Origin: Streptomyces sp. MMG1121
GTDB lineage: Bacteria > Actinomycetota > Actinomycetes > Streptomycetales > Streptomycetaceae
DNA length: 64,000 bases
Direction of reading: 5' to 3'
NCBI RefSeq assembly: GCF_001280015.1
Contig: NZ_LGDV01000193.1
Coordinates: forward strand, 1 to 64,000
Position numbers and translations under genes: made by a program. Shown piece by piece: positions 30,309-39,618 of this stretch (position 1 is the first letter of the stretch; each line of letters opens with the position of its first letter). The notes under the pieces are model-generated. The model did no database searches, was not told the origin of the DNA, and saw nothing but the letters and a program-made list of their open reading frames with translations.

Positions 30309-33300
30309 TCAGGCAGGCAACCCCGGAGGCGTTTTCGCGGGTGCCCTCTCCAACGCCTCGAGCGCCAGCCGCACCGCCGCGTCCAACTGGGTGTCCGTGC
30401 CGGACGCCCAGTCCTGCGGCCGCTGGACGACCTCCACGTCCGGCTCCACCCCGCGGTTCTCCACCTCCCACCCGTGACCCTCCAGCCAGATCGCGTACTT
30501 CGGCTGGGTGACCAGGGTGTCGTCGATCAGGTGGTAGCGGCTGTCGATGCCGATGACGCCGCCCCAGGTGCGGGTGCCGACGACCGGGCCGATGCCGAGG
30601 GCCTTGATCGCCGCGTTGACGATGTCGCCGTCGGAGCCGGAGAACTCGTTGGCGACGGCGACGACCGGGCCGCGCGGCGCGTCGAGGGGGTAGCTGGTGG
30701 GGCGCATGCCGCGGGGGACGTCCCAGCCGATGACGCGGCGGGCCAGCTTCTCCACGACGAGCTGGGAGGTGTGGCCGCCGCGGTTCTCGCGCACGTCGAC
30801 CACGAGACCCTCCCGGGCGACCTCGACGCGCAGGTCGCGGTGGATCTGGGCCCAGCCGGGGGCCTGCATGTCGGGGACGTGGAGGTAGCCGAGGCGGCCG
30901 GCGGAGGCGGTGTGGACGTGGGCGCGGCGGTCGGCGACCCAGGCGTGATAGCGCAGGGGTTCCTCGTCGGCGACGGGGACGACCACGGTGTGGCGGGGTT
31001 CGCCACCGCCCGCCGGGGAGACGGTCAGCTCCACGGGGTGGCCCGCGGTGCCGACGAGCAACGGGCCCGGACCCGTCATCGGGTCGACGGAGTGGCCGGC
31101 CACGGCGATGATCGCGTCGCCGGGGCGGACCGCGACGCCGGGGGCGGCGAGCGGGGAGCGGGCGTGCGGATCGGAGGTCTCCGCGGGGAGGATGCGGTCG
31201 ATGCGCCAACTGCCGTCCGGATGGCGGGAGATGTCGGCGCCGAGCAGGCCGTGCCGGGCGCCGCCGCGTCCGCCGGCGGGGATGACGAAGGCGTGCGAGG
31301 TGCCGAGTTCGCCGTGCACCTCCCACAGGAGGTCGGTCAGGTCGCTATGGGTGGCCAGCCGGCGCAGCAGGGGGCGGTAGCGGTCGAGGACGCCGGTCCA
31401 GTCGACGCCGCCGAGGTCGGGCCGCCAGAAGTGGTCGCGCACGAGGCGGCCGGTCTCGTCGTACATCTGGCGCCACTCGGCGGCCGGGTCGAGGGTCTGC
31501 CGGACGCGGGCGAGGTCGACGGTGACGCTGGTGTCGCCGTCGTCGTCGGTGCCGGTACGGCGGTCGCTGGGCACCACCCGCAGCCGGCTGTCGCTCCACA
31601 GCAGGACGCGCTTGCCGTCGCCGCTGACCTCGAAGTGGTCGGCGTCGGAGGCGAGGTGCTCCAGGCGCCGCTGGGCGAGGTCGTAGCGCTCCAGCTCGGT
31701 GTGCGGGTCGGGGTCCTCGGGGTGGGCGCGGGCGGCGCCGAGGACGCCGTGCACGGGGTGGCGCAGCCACAGGACGCCGTCCTTGGCGGCGCGCAGCGTG
31801 GAGTAGCGGCCGGCCTCGACCGGGAAGGGGACGATGCGGTCGGCGAGGCCGTCGAGGTCGATACGGGTGGCGGGGGTGCCCTCGCTGTCGGGGGTCTCCT
31901 CCTTGTCCGGGGTCTCGAAGGGGCGGCCGTGGCGCTGCGGGCCGAACGGGGACGGGGTGGTGGCGGCCAGGGTGATCAGGTGCGGGCGGGCGCCGACCAC
32001 GAAGGCGAGGTCGAAGACGTGCTCGTCGTAGACCGGGTCGAAGGCGCGGTGGGAGAGGAAGGCGAGGTGTTTGCCGTCGAGGGTGAAGGCGGGGGCGTAG
32101 TCCTGGAAGCGGAGCGGGGTCGCCTCGGTGACCGACAGGTCGGTGGTGTGGGCGAGGCGCAGCTGGGAGAGCGGGCTGGGGCCGGGGTGGGCCCAGGCGA
32201 GCCAGGCGGAGTCGGGTGAGAAGGCGAGACCGGAGACCTCGCCGTCGTCGCTGCGGTCGACCTCGCGGACCTCGCCGGTCTCCCGCTCGACGAGCAGCAG
32301 CCGGCCGTCGTGCGCGGCGACGGCGGCCCGGCTGCCGTCGGGCGCCATGGCCAGTTCCAGGACCCGGCCGAGCTGTCCGGCGGCGAGCCGGCGCGGGGTG
32401 GCGCCGGGCACGTTCCCGGTCGCGGGGGCGAACTCCAGGGCGTCGTCGCCCTCGGCGTCCGTCACCCACACCACCCACTCCTCGCCCTCGGCGCGGAAGG
32501 TGCGGGGCAGCCGGGCGCGGACGCCGGGGGTGGCGGCGAGGGCGCGGGCGGGGCCCGAACGGTGGGTGATCCAGTGGACGCCGCCGCGCACACAGACCGC
32601 GCTGCCGCGGGCGGTGCGGTCGGGCGAGGCCGCGCTGAACCAGCGGGCGGCGTTCACCGGGCGGGGGCGCAGGTCGATCCGGGGGCCGCCGAGGCGCACG
32701 TCCAGCCGGCGCGGCTCGGCGCCGTCCAGGTCGTCCAGCAGCCACAGTTCACCGGCCGAGCTGTAGACGACGCGGGTGCCGTCACCGGCGGCGTGCCGGG
32801 CGTAGAAGCCGTCGAGGGGGGTGTGGCGGCGCAGGTCGGAGCCGTCGGCGAGGGAGGAGTACAGGGCGCCGGTGCCCTCGTGGTCGGCGAGGAAGGCGAT
32901 GCGGTCGCCGGTCCAGACCGGGCACTCGATGTTCCCGTCGATCTCCTCGTGGAGCCGTACGAACTCCCCGCCGCCCTCCCGGTCGATCCACAGCTTGCCC
33001 GCCGTACCGCCCCGGTAGCGTTTCCAGTAGGCGGCCTCACGGCCCATCAGCGCGGAGAGCAGCACGGTGGCCGGGCCGAGGGCCACGTCGCCGACCGGGC
33101 CGTACGGCAGGGTCTCGGCGGGGCCGCCGTCCAGCGGGACGGCGTGCGCCCAGGTGTGCCGGGAGCTGTGCCGGCCCTGCGCGCCGAGCGCGAGCACCCG
33201 TCCGTCGCCGGTCCAGCCACGCACCTCGGTACGGCTGTTGCCCCAGTACGTCAGCCGTTCGGCGGGGCCGCCGTCGACGGGGGCGACATGTACCTCGGGC

Positions 33301-33524
33301 GCTCCGTCCCGGGTGGAGGTCCAGGCGAGCCGGCGCCCGTCCGGGGATATCCGGGGCTGGGTCACGGGCCGGTTGTCTGCGCTCACCCGCCAGGCCCGGC
33401 CGCCGTCGAGGGGCGCGAGCCATACGTCGTCCTCGGCGACGAAGGCCACCAAGTCGCCGTGTACGTGGGGGAATCGGAGATAGCCGGAAGACGCCGTGGT
33501 TCCCGTCGAAGCACCCTGAGTCAC
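30309..33524 (-). CDS. Tricorn protease homologue (S41 family)
   Basis: The 1071-residue protein has two N-terminal beta-propeller halves of WD40-like/TolB repeats (for example ISPDGRRLAWTSTRDG and FSPDSAWLAWAHPG). A PDZ domain around residues 740-840 and a C-terminal S41 domain follow, with DVRENRGGHTSQLV and the nucleophile region NEFSGSDGDIVN. It degrades peptides in the cytosol downstream of the proteasome. GTG 33524 has a TACAGT 12-17 nt upstream and little Shine-Dalgarno, so a leaderless mRNA is possible. Confidence 0.93.
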   Translation of the reverse strand: MTQGASTGTTASSGYLRFPHVHGDLVAFVAEDDVWLAPLDGGRAWRVSADNRPVTQPRISPDGRRLAWTSTRDGAPEVHVAPVDGGPAERLTYWGNSRTEVRGWTGDGRVLALGAQGRHSSRHTWAHAVPLDGGPAETLPYGPVGDVALGPATVLLSALMGREAAYWKRYRGGTAGKLWIDREGGGEFVRLHEEIDGNIECPVWTGDRIAFLADHEGTGALYSSLADGSDLRRHTPLDGFYARHAAGDGTRVVYSSAGELWLLDDLDGAEPRRLDVRLGGPRIDLRPRPVNAARWFSAASPDRTARGSAVCVRGGVHWITHRSGPARALAATPGVRARLPRTFRAEGEEWVVWVTDAEGDDALEFAPATGNVPGATPRRLAAGQLGRVLELAMAPDGSRAAVAAHDGRLLLVERETGEVREVDRSDDGEVSGLAFSPDSAWLAWAHPGPSPLSQLRLAHTTDLSVTEATPLRFQDYAPAFTLDGKHLAFLSHRAFDPVYDEHVFDLAFVVGARPHLITLAATTPSPFGPQRHGRPFETPDKEETPDSEGTPATRIDLDGLADRIVPFPVEAGRYSTLRAAKDGVLWLRHPVHGVLGAARAHPEDPDPHTELERYDLAQRRLEHLASDADHFEVSGDGKRVLLWSDSRLRVVPSDRRTGTDDDGDTSVTVDLARVRQTLDPAAEWRQMYDETGRLVRDHFWRPDLGGVDWTGVLDRYRPLLRRLATHSDLTDLLWEVHGELGTSHAFVIPAGGRGGARHGLLGADISRHPDGSWRIDRILPAETSDPHARSPLAAPGVAVRPGDAIIAVAGHSVDPMTGPGPLLVGTAGHPVELTVSPAGGGEPRHTVVVPVADEEPLRYHAWVADRRAHVHTASAGRLGYLHVPDMQAPGWAQIHRDLRVEVAREGLVVDVRENRGGHTSQLVVEKLARRVIGWDVPRGMRPTSYPLDAPRGPVVAVANEFSGSDGDIVNAAIKALGIGPVVGTRTWGGVIGIDSRYHLIDDTLVTQPKYAIWLEGHGWEVENRGVEPDVEVVQRPQDWASGTDTQLDAAVRLALEALERAPAKTPPGLPA

Positions 33525-33569
33525 CCCGTCACTGTACGCAGCGCCGGTGCACCCCGCTCCTGATTCCGA

Positions 33570-34124
33570 TCACTTGCCTTCGACGGGCCAGCAGGTGGGG
33601 TCGCCCTTGCGGGGAGGGGAGGCTCCGGTCTCGGTGACCGTGACCGTCACGGTGGGCCGCCCGCCGCCGGGGTGGTAGGTGGGCGTCTTGTACGTCGGCC
33701 CGGGCGTGGCGTCGCAGTCACCGAGCCCGTCGACGTGGAACACCTGCCGGCCGCCGACCCTGGCGGTCAGATCGCCGCGCACACAGGCCCCGTCCACGGC
33801 CTTGGTGACCTTCCCGGAGACAGTGATCTTCTTCCGGTCGGTGGTCTCGCCCTGGCAGCCGACGGAGACGACGGTGGTCTCACTGGGCGAAGGGGTCCGG
33901 CCCGCCCTGCCCCCGTAGTTGCCGACGCAGCTGAGCCAACTGACGTCCACGTGCTGTCGTTTCAGCGCGGCCGTCGCGGTCGTCCGAGTGGTGTAGGCGG
34001 CGGCCGAGGAGTTGAGATCGGTCGGCTGACAGCCCACGACGGCCCCACCACCGACCACGACCAGCCCGGCCACGGCCACGGCCCGTGCGGGCCGCCGAAG
34101 GCGAATTCCTCTCAATACCCCCAT
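33570..34124 (-). CDS. Predicted lipoprotein or secreted protein of unknown function
   Basis: The 184-residue protein has a basic start (RGIRLRRPARA), a hydrophobic stretch and VVGGGAVVGC, which could be a degenerate lipobox with C32 as the lipid site. The mature part has four further cysteines (SWLSC, VSVGC, GACVRG, LGDC), and a last one lies in DPTCWPVEGK. A Pro/Gly/Thr-rich linker precedes the end. I do not recognise the family. It ends 45 nt before the tricorn gene on the same strand. Confidence 0.65.
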   Translation of the reverse strand: MGVLRGIRLRRPARAVAVAGLVVVGGGAVVGCQPTDLNSSAAAYTTRTTATAALKRQHVDVSWLSCVGNYGGRAGRTPSPSETTVVSVGCQGETTDRKKITVSGKVTKAVDGACVRGDLTARVGGRQVFHVDGLGDCDATPGPTYKTPTYHPGGGRPTVTVTVTETGASPPRKGDPTCWPVEGK

Positions 34125-34195
34125 GCAGGGCAGAGTGCCACCGGCAGGAGCACGGGGGAAGGCCGCTTACGGCCACTCACCCGTTCGAGGGCCCG

Positions 34196-34588
34196 TCAGC
34201 CGCGCAGCAGCAGCCACTCCTGGAGTTCCACCAGGTTGCCCTCCGGGTCCTTGAGGTAGGCCACGCGCATACGGTCGGTCATGGGGGACGGTCCGTGCAG
34301 GAGGGTGGCGCCGCGGGAGGTGATCTTCGCGCAGTAGGCGTCCAGGTCGTCGACGCGCAGGACGACCAGGGAGCGGTGCCCGTTGGCGGCCTCGCCCAGT
34401 TCGTCGAGGATCTCGGCCATCATCGCCCGGTCCTGCAGGGCGATCCCGGCGGAGCCCGTGTGCGGGCTGAACTTCTCGTACGGCCCCTCGGTCGCGCCGG
34501 ACTGCGACTTCAGGCCGAGGACGTCGGCGTAGAACCGGTAACAGGCGGCGAAGTCGGTGACCAGGAGCCGGACTTGGGCGAGTTCCAC
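34196..34588 (-). CDS. VOC (glyoxalase/bleomycin resistance) superfamily protein
   Basis: The GTG at 34588, with GGGGG 5 nt upstream, yields 130 residues. The vicinal-oxygen-chelate fold is visible in two halves: VRLLVTDFAACYRFYADVLGL and VLRVDDLDAYCAKITSRGATLLHGPSPMTDRMRVAYLKDPEGNLVELQEW. The substrate is unknown. It follows rsmE by 16 nt on the same strand. Confidence 0.87.
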   Translation of the reverse strand: MELAQVRLLVTDFAACYRFYADVLGLKSQSGATEGPYEKFSPHTGSAGIALQDRAMMAEILDELGEAANGHRSLVVLRVDDLDAYCAKITSRGATLLHGPSPMTDRMRVAYLKDPEGNLVELQEWLLLRG

Positions 34589-34604
34589 GATACCCCCAGG
34601 CAAG

Positions 34605-35342
34605 TCAGGACCAGCGGCCGGTGCGGCCCAGCAGAAGGGCCGCGGCGGCGGTGCCGGCGGTGGATGTGCGCAACACGGTGGGCCCCAGGACGTACGGCTT
34701 CGCGCCCGCCTCGGCGAACAGCGCCAGCTCCTCGGGCGAGACACCCCCTTCGGGGCCCACCACCAGCACGATCTCGCCGTCCGTGGGGAGTTCGGCGGTG
34801 GCGAGGCGCTCCTCGCCGCTCTCGTGGAGCACGGCGGCGAAGTCGGCGGTGGCGAGCAGCGCGCCGACCTCCTTGGTGGTGGCGGCGTCCGCGACCTCGG
34901 GGAAGCGGACCCGGCGGGACTGCTTGCCGGCCTCGCGGGCGGTGGCCCGCCACTTGCCGAGCGCCTTCAGCCCGCGCTCGCCCTTCCACTGGGTGATGCA
35001 GCGGGACGCCTGCCAGGGCACGATCGCGTCGACGCCGACCTCGGTCATCGTCTCGACGGCGACCTCGCCCCGGTCGCCCTTGGGCAGGGCCTGTACGACG
35101 GTGATGCGCGGCGCGACAGCCGGCTCCTCGTGGACGGACTCGACGTCCACGACGAGCCGGTCCTTGCCCTCGGCGGCCTTGACGACCCCCTCGGCCCAGT
35201 GCCCGAGCCCGTCGGTGAGGACCACGTCCTCGCCCGGCCGCAGCCGCTTCACGGACACGGCGTGCCGCCCCTCGGGCCCGTCGAGCACGAACTCCGACGC
35301 GGCGCCGCCGAGTTGGTCCACGACGAAGACCGGGGCGGTCAT
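34605..35342 (-). CDS. rsmE: 16S rRNA (uracil-1498-N3)-methyltransferase
   Basis: The 245-residue SPOUT enzyme has an N-terminal PUA-like part (HAVSVKRLRPGEDVVLTDG) and the knotted C-terminus EIVLVVGPEGGVSPEELALF ... VLGPTVLRTSTAGTAAAALLLG. It methylates U1498 of 16S rRNA using SAM. Its start overlaps the preceding gene by 4 nt. In many streptomycetes rsmE lies next to dnaJ, and here only the nitronate monooxygenase intervenes. Confidence 0.94.
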   Translation of the reverse strand: MTAPVFVVDQLGGAASEFVLDGPEGRHAVSVKRLRPGEDVVLTDGLGHWAEGVVKAAEGKDRLVVDVESVHEEPAVAPRITVVQALPKGDRGEVAVETMTEVGVDAIVPWQASRCITQWKGERGLKALGKWRATAREAGKQSRRVRFPEVADAATTKEVGALLATADFAAVLHESGEERLATAELPTDGEIVLVVGPEGGVSPEELALFAEAGAKPYVLGPTVLRTSTAGTAAAALLLGRTGRWS

Positions 35343-36415
35343 CGCCGGTCACCTCCGGCCGACAACGCTGTCCGGGCGGCGGCGAGTTCGGCCACCAGCG
35401 TCTCCACCAGCTCCCCGGCCGGCAGCTCCCGGGCCAGCCGGTGGCCCTGGCCCGCCCACAGCGACAGGCCCTGCGCGTCCGCGGCCTTGGCGGCGGCCTT
35501 GCGCAGCGGCGCGGTCAGGTGGTTGATCTCGGGGTAGGCGGCGGGGGCGTACGGGCCGTGTTCGCGCACGAAGCGGTTGACCAGTGCGCGCGCCGGCCGG
35601 CCGGAGAAGGCGCGGGTCAACTCGGTGCGCGCGAACAGGGGGTTGGTCAGCGCCTGCTTGTGCAGAGCGTTGGCGCCGGACTCGGGGGTGGCGAGGAAGG
35701 CGGTGCCCAGCTGGGCCGCGCTCGCGCCCGCGGCGAGGACGGCGGCGATCTGGCTGCCGCGCATGATGCCGCCGGCGGCGACGATGGGGAGGTTCACGGC
35801 CTCGCGGATCTGCGCGACCAGCGACAGCAGGCCCATGCCGGAGCCGTCGTTCTCGGCGAGGTCCCGGTGCGTGCCCTGGTGGCCGCCGGCCTCCACGCCC
35901 TGCGCGATCACCGCGTCCGCCCCGGCCCGCTCGACCGCGCGGGCCTCCTCCGCGGTGGTGGCGGTGACCAGGGTGAAGGTGCCGGCCCTGCGCAGCCGGT
36001 CGAGGACGTCCCGGTCCGGAGCGCCGAAGTGGAAGGAGACCACCGGCACCGGGTTGTCGAGGAGCACGGCGAGCTTGGCGTCGTAGCCGTCGTCCCGGCC
36101 GCTGTCGGGGTCGCCCAGCTCGGTCTCGTACCAGGCGGCCTCACCGGCCAGCTGTTGGGCGTAGACCTCGACGGCGCCCGACTCGGCGTACTCGGGCTGC
36201 GGCATGAACACGTTCACACCGAAGGGGCGGCTCGTGAGCCCCCGCAGCTGCTTGATCTCCTGGTACATCCCGTCGGCGGTCTTGTAACCGGCGGCGAGGA
36301 ACCCGAGGCCACCGGCCTCGGAGACGGCGGCGGCGAGCTGCGGGACGGAGACGCCGCCCGCCATGGGGGCCTGCACGATCGGGTGAGGGAAGAGATCGGT
36401 CAGTGCGGAGGACAT
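35339..36415 (-). CDS. Nitronate monooxygenase / FMN-dependent 2-nitropropane dioxygenase family
   Basis: The 358-residue TIM-barrel flavoprotein has PIVQAPMAGGVSVPQLAAAVSEAGGLGFLAAGYKT at the N-terminus and QGVEAGGHQGTHRD, which includes the catalytic-type histidine. The FMN-phosphate site reads PIVAAGGIMRGSQIAAVLAAGASAAQLGTAFL. It oxidises alkyl nitronates; some members have other substrates. It is coupled to rsmE by a 4-nt overlap. Confidence 0.9.
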   Translation of the reverse strand: MSSALTDLFPHPIVQAPMAGGVSVPQLAAAVSEAGGLGFLAAGYKTADGMYQEIKQLRGLTSRPFGVNVFMPQPEYAESGAVEVYAQQLAGEAAWYETELGDPDSGRDDGYDAKLAVLLDNPVPVVSFHFGAPDRDVLDRLRRAGTFTLVTATTAEEARAVERAGADAVIAQGVEAGGHQGTHRDLAENDGSGMGLLSLVAQIREAVNLPIVAAGGIMRGSQIAAVLAAGASAAQLGTAFLATPESGANALHKQALTNPLFARTELTRAFSGRPARALVNRFVREHGPYAPAAYPEINHLTAPLRKAAAKAADAQGLSLWAGQGHRLARELPAGELVETLVAELAAARTALSAGGDRR

Positions 36416-36487
36416 GACCGCATGTTGTCACGTCCTCCGTACAAGTCCGAATCCGGGCTTCCCATGGCATAGGCCAGGGGCATACGG

Positions 36488-36501
36488 GGTGCCGAAGCAC
36501 C
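36488..36501 (-). terminator. Small GC hairpin between dnaJ and the nitronate monooxygenase gene
   Basis: GGTGC (36488-36492) and GCACC (36497-36501) with a CGAA tetraloop lie downstream of dnaJ on the minus strand. The short 5-bp stem and lack of a T run make this only a possible terminator. Confidence 0.35.
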
Positions 36502-36538
36502 GCCGCACGCCCCTGACCATGCTCTTGACCGCAACGGC

Positions 36539-37675
36539 TCAGCGGCCGTTGAACGCGTCCTTCAAGCGCGAGAACAGCCCCTGCTGACCGGGCTGGAACT
36601 GCCCCGTCGGCCGTTCCTCGCCGCGCAGCTTGGCCAGCTCGCGCAGGAGGCGTTCCTGCTCGGGGTCCAGCTTGGACGGGGTCTGCACCTCGACGTGGAC
36701 GATCAGGTCGCCCCGGCCGCCGCCGCGCAGATGCGTGACGCCCCGGTTGTGCAGCGGGATCGACTGGCCGGACTGGGTGCCGGGCCGGATGTCGACCTCC
36801 TCCATGCCGTCCAGGGTCTCCAGCGGCACCTTCGTGCCGAGCGACGCCGCGGTCATCGGGATCGTGACCGTGCAGTGCAGGTCGTCGCCGCGCCGCTGGA
36901 AGGTGGTGTGCGGCAGCTCGTGGATCTCGACGTACAGGTCACCGGCCGGACCGCCGCCCGGGCCGACCTCGCCCTCGCCGGCGAGCTGGATCCGGGTGCC
37001 GTTGTCGACACCGGCCGGGATCTTCACCGTCAGGGTCCGGCGGGAGCGGACGCGGCCGTCGCCGGCGCACTCCGGGCACGGGGTCGGCACGACCGTGCCG
37101 AAGCCCTGGCACTGGGGACAGGGGCGCGAGGTCATGACCTGGCCCAGGAAGGACCGGGTGACCTGCGAGACCTCACCACGGCCGCGGCACATGTCACACG
37201 TCTGGGCCGTGGTGCCCGGCGCCGCGCCCTCGCCGTTGCAGGTGTTGCAGACGATCGCCGTGTCGACCTGGATGTCCTTGGTCGTCCCGAAGGCCGCCTC
37301 GTCCAGCTCGACGTCGATGCGGATCATCGCGTCCTGGCCGCGCCGGGTGCGCGAGCGCGGTCCGCGCTGCGACGCCGTGCCGAAGAACGCGTCCATGATG
37401 TCGGAGAAGTTGCCGAAGCCACCGGCCCCGAAACCGCCCGCGCCCGCGCCGCCCGACTGGGAGAGCGGATCGCCGCCGAGGTCGTAGACCTGCTTCTTCT
37501 GCGGGTCCGACAGCACCTCGTAAGCGGCGTTGATCTCCTTGAACCGCTCCTGGGTCTTCGGATCCGGGTTGACGTCCGGGTGCAGCTCGCGCGCGAGCCG
37601 ACGGAACGCCTTCTTGATCTCATCCTGCGACGCGTCGCGGCGCACGCCGAGAACGGCGTAGTAGTCCGTGGCCAC
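36539..37675 (-). CDS. dnaJ: Co-chaperone DnaJ (DnaJ2)
   Basis: The 378-residue type-I DnaJ has a J domain (residues 3-68, with ARELHPDVNPD) and a Gly-rich linker. Four zinc repeats read CNTCNGEG, CDMCRGRG, CPQCQGFG and CPECAGDG, and the C-terminal substrate domain follows. It stimulates DnaK ATPase. The GTG immediately follows the hrcA stop with no gap, so it is expressed with hrcA and is under CIRCE control. It is distinct from the dnaK-operon DnaJ. Confidence 0.97.
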   Translation of the reverse strand: MATDYYAVLGVRRDASQDEIKKAFRRLARELHPDVNPDPKTQERFKEINAAYEVLSDPQKKQVYDLGGDPLSQSGGAGAGGFGAGGFGNFSDIMDAFFGTASQRGPRSRTRRGQDAMIRIDVELDEAAFGTTKDIQVDTAIVCNTCNGEGAAPGTTAQTCDMCRGRGEVSQVTRSFLGQVMTSRPCPQCQGFGTVVPTPCPECAGDGRVRSRRTLTVKIPAGVDNGTRIQLAGEGEVGPGGGPAGDLYVEIHELPHTTFQRRGDDLHCTVTIPMTAASLGTKVPLETLDGMEEVDIRPGTQSGQSIPLHNRGVTHLRGGGRGDLIVHVEVQTPSKLDPEQERLLRELAKLRGEERPTGQFQPGQQGLFSRLKDAFNGR

Positions 37676-38692
37676 TTACGACTCCGCCAGGATCTGTCCG
37701 ACGTACCGTGCCACTGCGCGTACCGCTCCCATCGTTCCCGGGTAGTCCATGCGGGTCGGTCCGACCACGCCGAGCTTGGCAACCGCCTCGCCGCCCGAAC
37801 CGTAGCCGACCGACACGACGGAGGTGGAGTTGAGTCCCTCGTGGGCGTTCTCGTGGCCGATGCGCACGGTCACGCCCGGATCCTTCGCCTCGCCGAGGAG
37901 CTTGAGGAGCACGACCTGCTCCTCCAGCGCCTCCAGCACCGGCCGGATCGTGAGGGGAAAGTCATGTCCGAAGCGGGTGAGATTGGCGGTTCCGCCGATC
38001 ATCAGCCGCTCCTCGTTCTCCTCCACCAGTGTCTCCAGCAGAGTGGAGAGCACTGTGGAGACCGTACCGCGGTCCTCCGGATCGAAGGCGTCCGGGAGGT
38101 CCTCGACCAGCATCGGCACGTCCGTGAACCGGCGTCCCGCGACCCGGCTGTTCAGCCGGGCCCGCAGATCCGCCAGCGAGGCCTCGCCGAACGGCGCCGG
38201 GCAGTCGACCATCCGCTGCTCGACCCGGCCGGTGTCCGTGATCAGCACGAGCATCACGCGCGCCGGAGCGAGCGAGAGCAGCTCGACGTGCCGGACGGTG
38301 GACCGGGTCAGGGAGGGGTACTGCACGACGGCGACCTGCCGGGTGAGCTGCGCGAGCAGCCGCACGGTCCGCGCCACGACGTCGTCGAGGTCGACGGCGC
38401 CCTCCAGGAAGTTCTGGATGGCCCGCCGCTCGGGCGCGGTCATCGGTTTGACGCCGGCGAGCTTGTCGACGAACAGCCGGTAACCCTTGTCGGTCGGAAT
38501 CCGCCCGGCGCTGGTGTGCGGCTGGGCGATGAACCCCTCGTCCTCCAGGGCCGCCATGTCGTTACGGACGGTCGCCGGGGAGACGCCGAGGTTGTGCCGC
38601 TCGGTCAGGGCCTTCGAGCCGACCGGCTCCTCGGTGCCGACGTAGTCCTGGACGATGGCGCGCAGCACCTGAAGCCTGCGTTCGCTCAGCAT
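37676..38692 (-). CDS. hrcA: Heat-inducible transcription repressor HrcA
   Basis: The 338-residue repressor begins [29 protein letters not shown] with a winged helix (residues 1-80, [18 protein letters not shown]). The GAF-like and inserted dimerization domains follow. It binds CIRCE and depends on GroEL for activity. ATG 38692 has GGAGG 9 nt upstream; an in-frame GTG at 38698 sits too close. A perfect CIRCE element lies 55 nt upstream, indicating autorepression of hrcA-dnaJ. Confidence 0.97.
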   Translation of the reverse strand: MLSERRLQVLRAIVQDYVGTEEPVGSKALTERHNLGVSPATVRNDMAALEDEGFIAQPHTSAGRIPTDKGYRLFVDKLAGVKPMTAPERRAIQNFLEGAVDLDDVVARTVRLLAQLTRQVAVVQYPSLTRSTVRHVELLSLAPARVMLVLITDTGRVEQRMVDCPAPFGEASLADLRARLNSRVAGRRFTDVPMLVEDLPDAFDPEDRGTVSTVLSTLLETLVEENEERLMIGGTANLTRFGHDFPLTIRPVLEALEEQVVLLKLLGEAKDPGVTVRIGHENAHEGLNSTSVVSVGYGSGGEAVAKLGVVGPTRMDYPGTMGAVRAVARYVGQILAES

Positions 38693-38747
38693 GCGCACAC
38701 CTCCAGCACGTCGTCCCCTCGTCCCGCTCGTCCGTCAGGTCGGCCGC

Positions 38748-38774
38748 CTGGCACTCCTCCCGTGCGAGTGCCAG
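38748..38774. promoter_or_regulatory. CIRCE element (HrcA operator)
   Basis: The 9-bp arms CTGGCACTC (38748-38756) and GAGTGCCAG (38766-38774) are perfectly complementary around a 9-nt spacer. This is the CIRCE geometry and close to the TTAGCACTC consensus. It sits in the probable 5' untranslated region of hrcA, between the candidate promoter and the start codon. Confidence 0.92.
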
Positions 38775-38788
38775 CGTTTCCCGGGCCC

Positions 38789-38819
38789 AGTGTACGGCTG
38801 TCGGGTACGCCCTGGGCAA
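38789..38819 (-). promoter_or_regulatory. Candidate vegetative promoter of hrcA-dnaJ
   Basis: On the minus strand TTGCCC (38814-38819) is followed after 19 nt by TACACT (38789-38794). Transcription would begin near 38782, just before CIRCE, so HrcA bound there would block it. Confidence 0.5.
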
Positions 38820-38861
38820 GGTCGTCCACGGTGTACCGGGTCGTACCGCTAGCGTCGCGGT

Positions 38862-39584
38862 ATGACGGTGACTTGGGAAGAGCTGGGATGGGAGCGGCTG
38901 GCCGCCGGGGTCGGGCGGTGCCGGCTGCCCGGCTGGGACTGCACCGTGGGGCTGGTCCTCGGAGAGGGTACGGCGCTCGTGGTGGACGCCGGCTCGAGCC
39001 CGGCCGAAGGCGCGCTGCTGCGGGCGCAGGCGGGGGAGCTGGCCGGCGGCGATGTGACCCATCTCGCGCTCACGCACCCCCATTTCGACCACGTCTTCGG
39101 GGTGCCGTCGTTCGCCGGGGCGGAGGTGTACGCGGCGGTGGGCGTGGCCGCGGTGTTCGCCCACGAGCGCGAGGAGCTGCGCCTGGACGCGATCAGGAAC
39201 GGTCTGCCGGTGGCGGAGGCCGACGAGGCGGTCGCGGCGCTCGTAGCGCCCGGTCACCAGGTCTGCGGCGAGTGGACGCTGGATCTGGGCGACGGCCGCC
39301 AGGTGCTGCTGGCCAACGTCGGGCCCGGCCACACCGCCCACGACCTGGCGATCCTCGTCCCCGGCGAGCGGGAGGTGGTCTTCTGCGGCGACCTGGTCGA
39401 GGAATCCGGCGACCCGCAGGCGGGCCCGGACGCGGTCCCGTCGCAGTGGCCCGCCGCCCTGGACCGGCTGCTGGCGCTGGGCGGGGAGGACGCGCTGTAC
39501 GTGCCCGGTCACGGAGCGGTGGTGGACGCGGGGTTCGTACGCCGGCAACGCGATCGGCTGGCGACGCGTTTCGGCGTGTCGTGA
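38862..39584 (+). CDS. MBL-fold metallo-hydrolase
   Basis: The 240-residue protein has ALTHPHFDHVFGVPSF, in which P replaces the first H of the usual HxHxDH, and further metal-type residues in GPGHTAHDL, FCGDLVEE and VPGHG. It is a beta-lactamase-fold hydrolase of unknown substrate. TAGCGT at 38850-38855 ends 6 nt before the ATG, suggesting a leaderless transcript. It is divergent from hrcA. Confidence 0.85.
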   Translation: MTVTWEELGWERLAAGVGRCRLPGWDCTVGLVLGEGTALVVDAGSSPAEGALLRAQAGELAGGDVTHLALTHPHFDHVFGVPSFAGAEVYAAVGVAAVFAHEREELRLDAIRNGLPVAEADEAVAALVAPGHQVCGEWTLDLGDGRQVLLANVGPGHTAHDLAILVPGEREVVFCGDLVEESGDPQAGPDAVPSQWPAALDRLLALGGEDALYVPGHGAVVDAGFVRRQRDRLATRFGVS

Positions 39585-39618
39585 GCACCGCTCCCCGACT
39601 TCTCCTATCGTCACTCGA

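Noticed and set aside
30114..32219. A 701-codon plus-strand open frame opposite the tricorn gene
   Set aside because: Its Val/Gly/Asp-rich translation is the typical antisense shadow of a high-GC gene, and the minus strand has clear domains.
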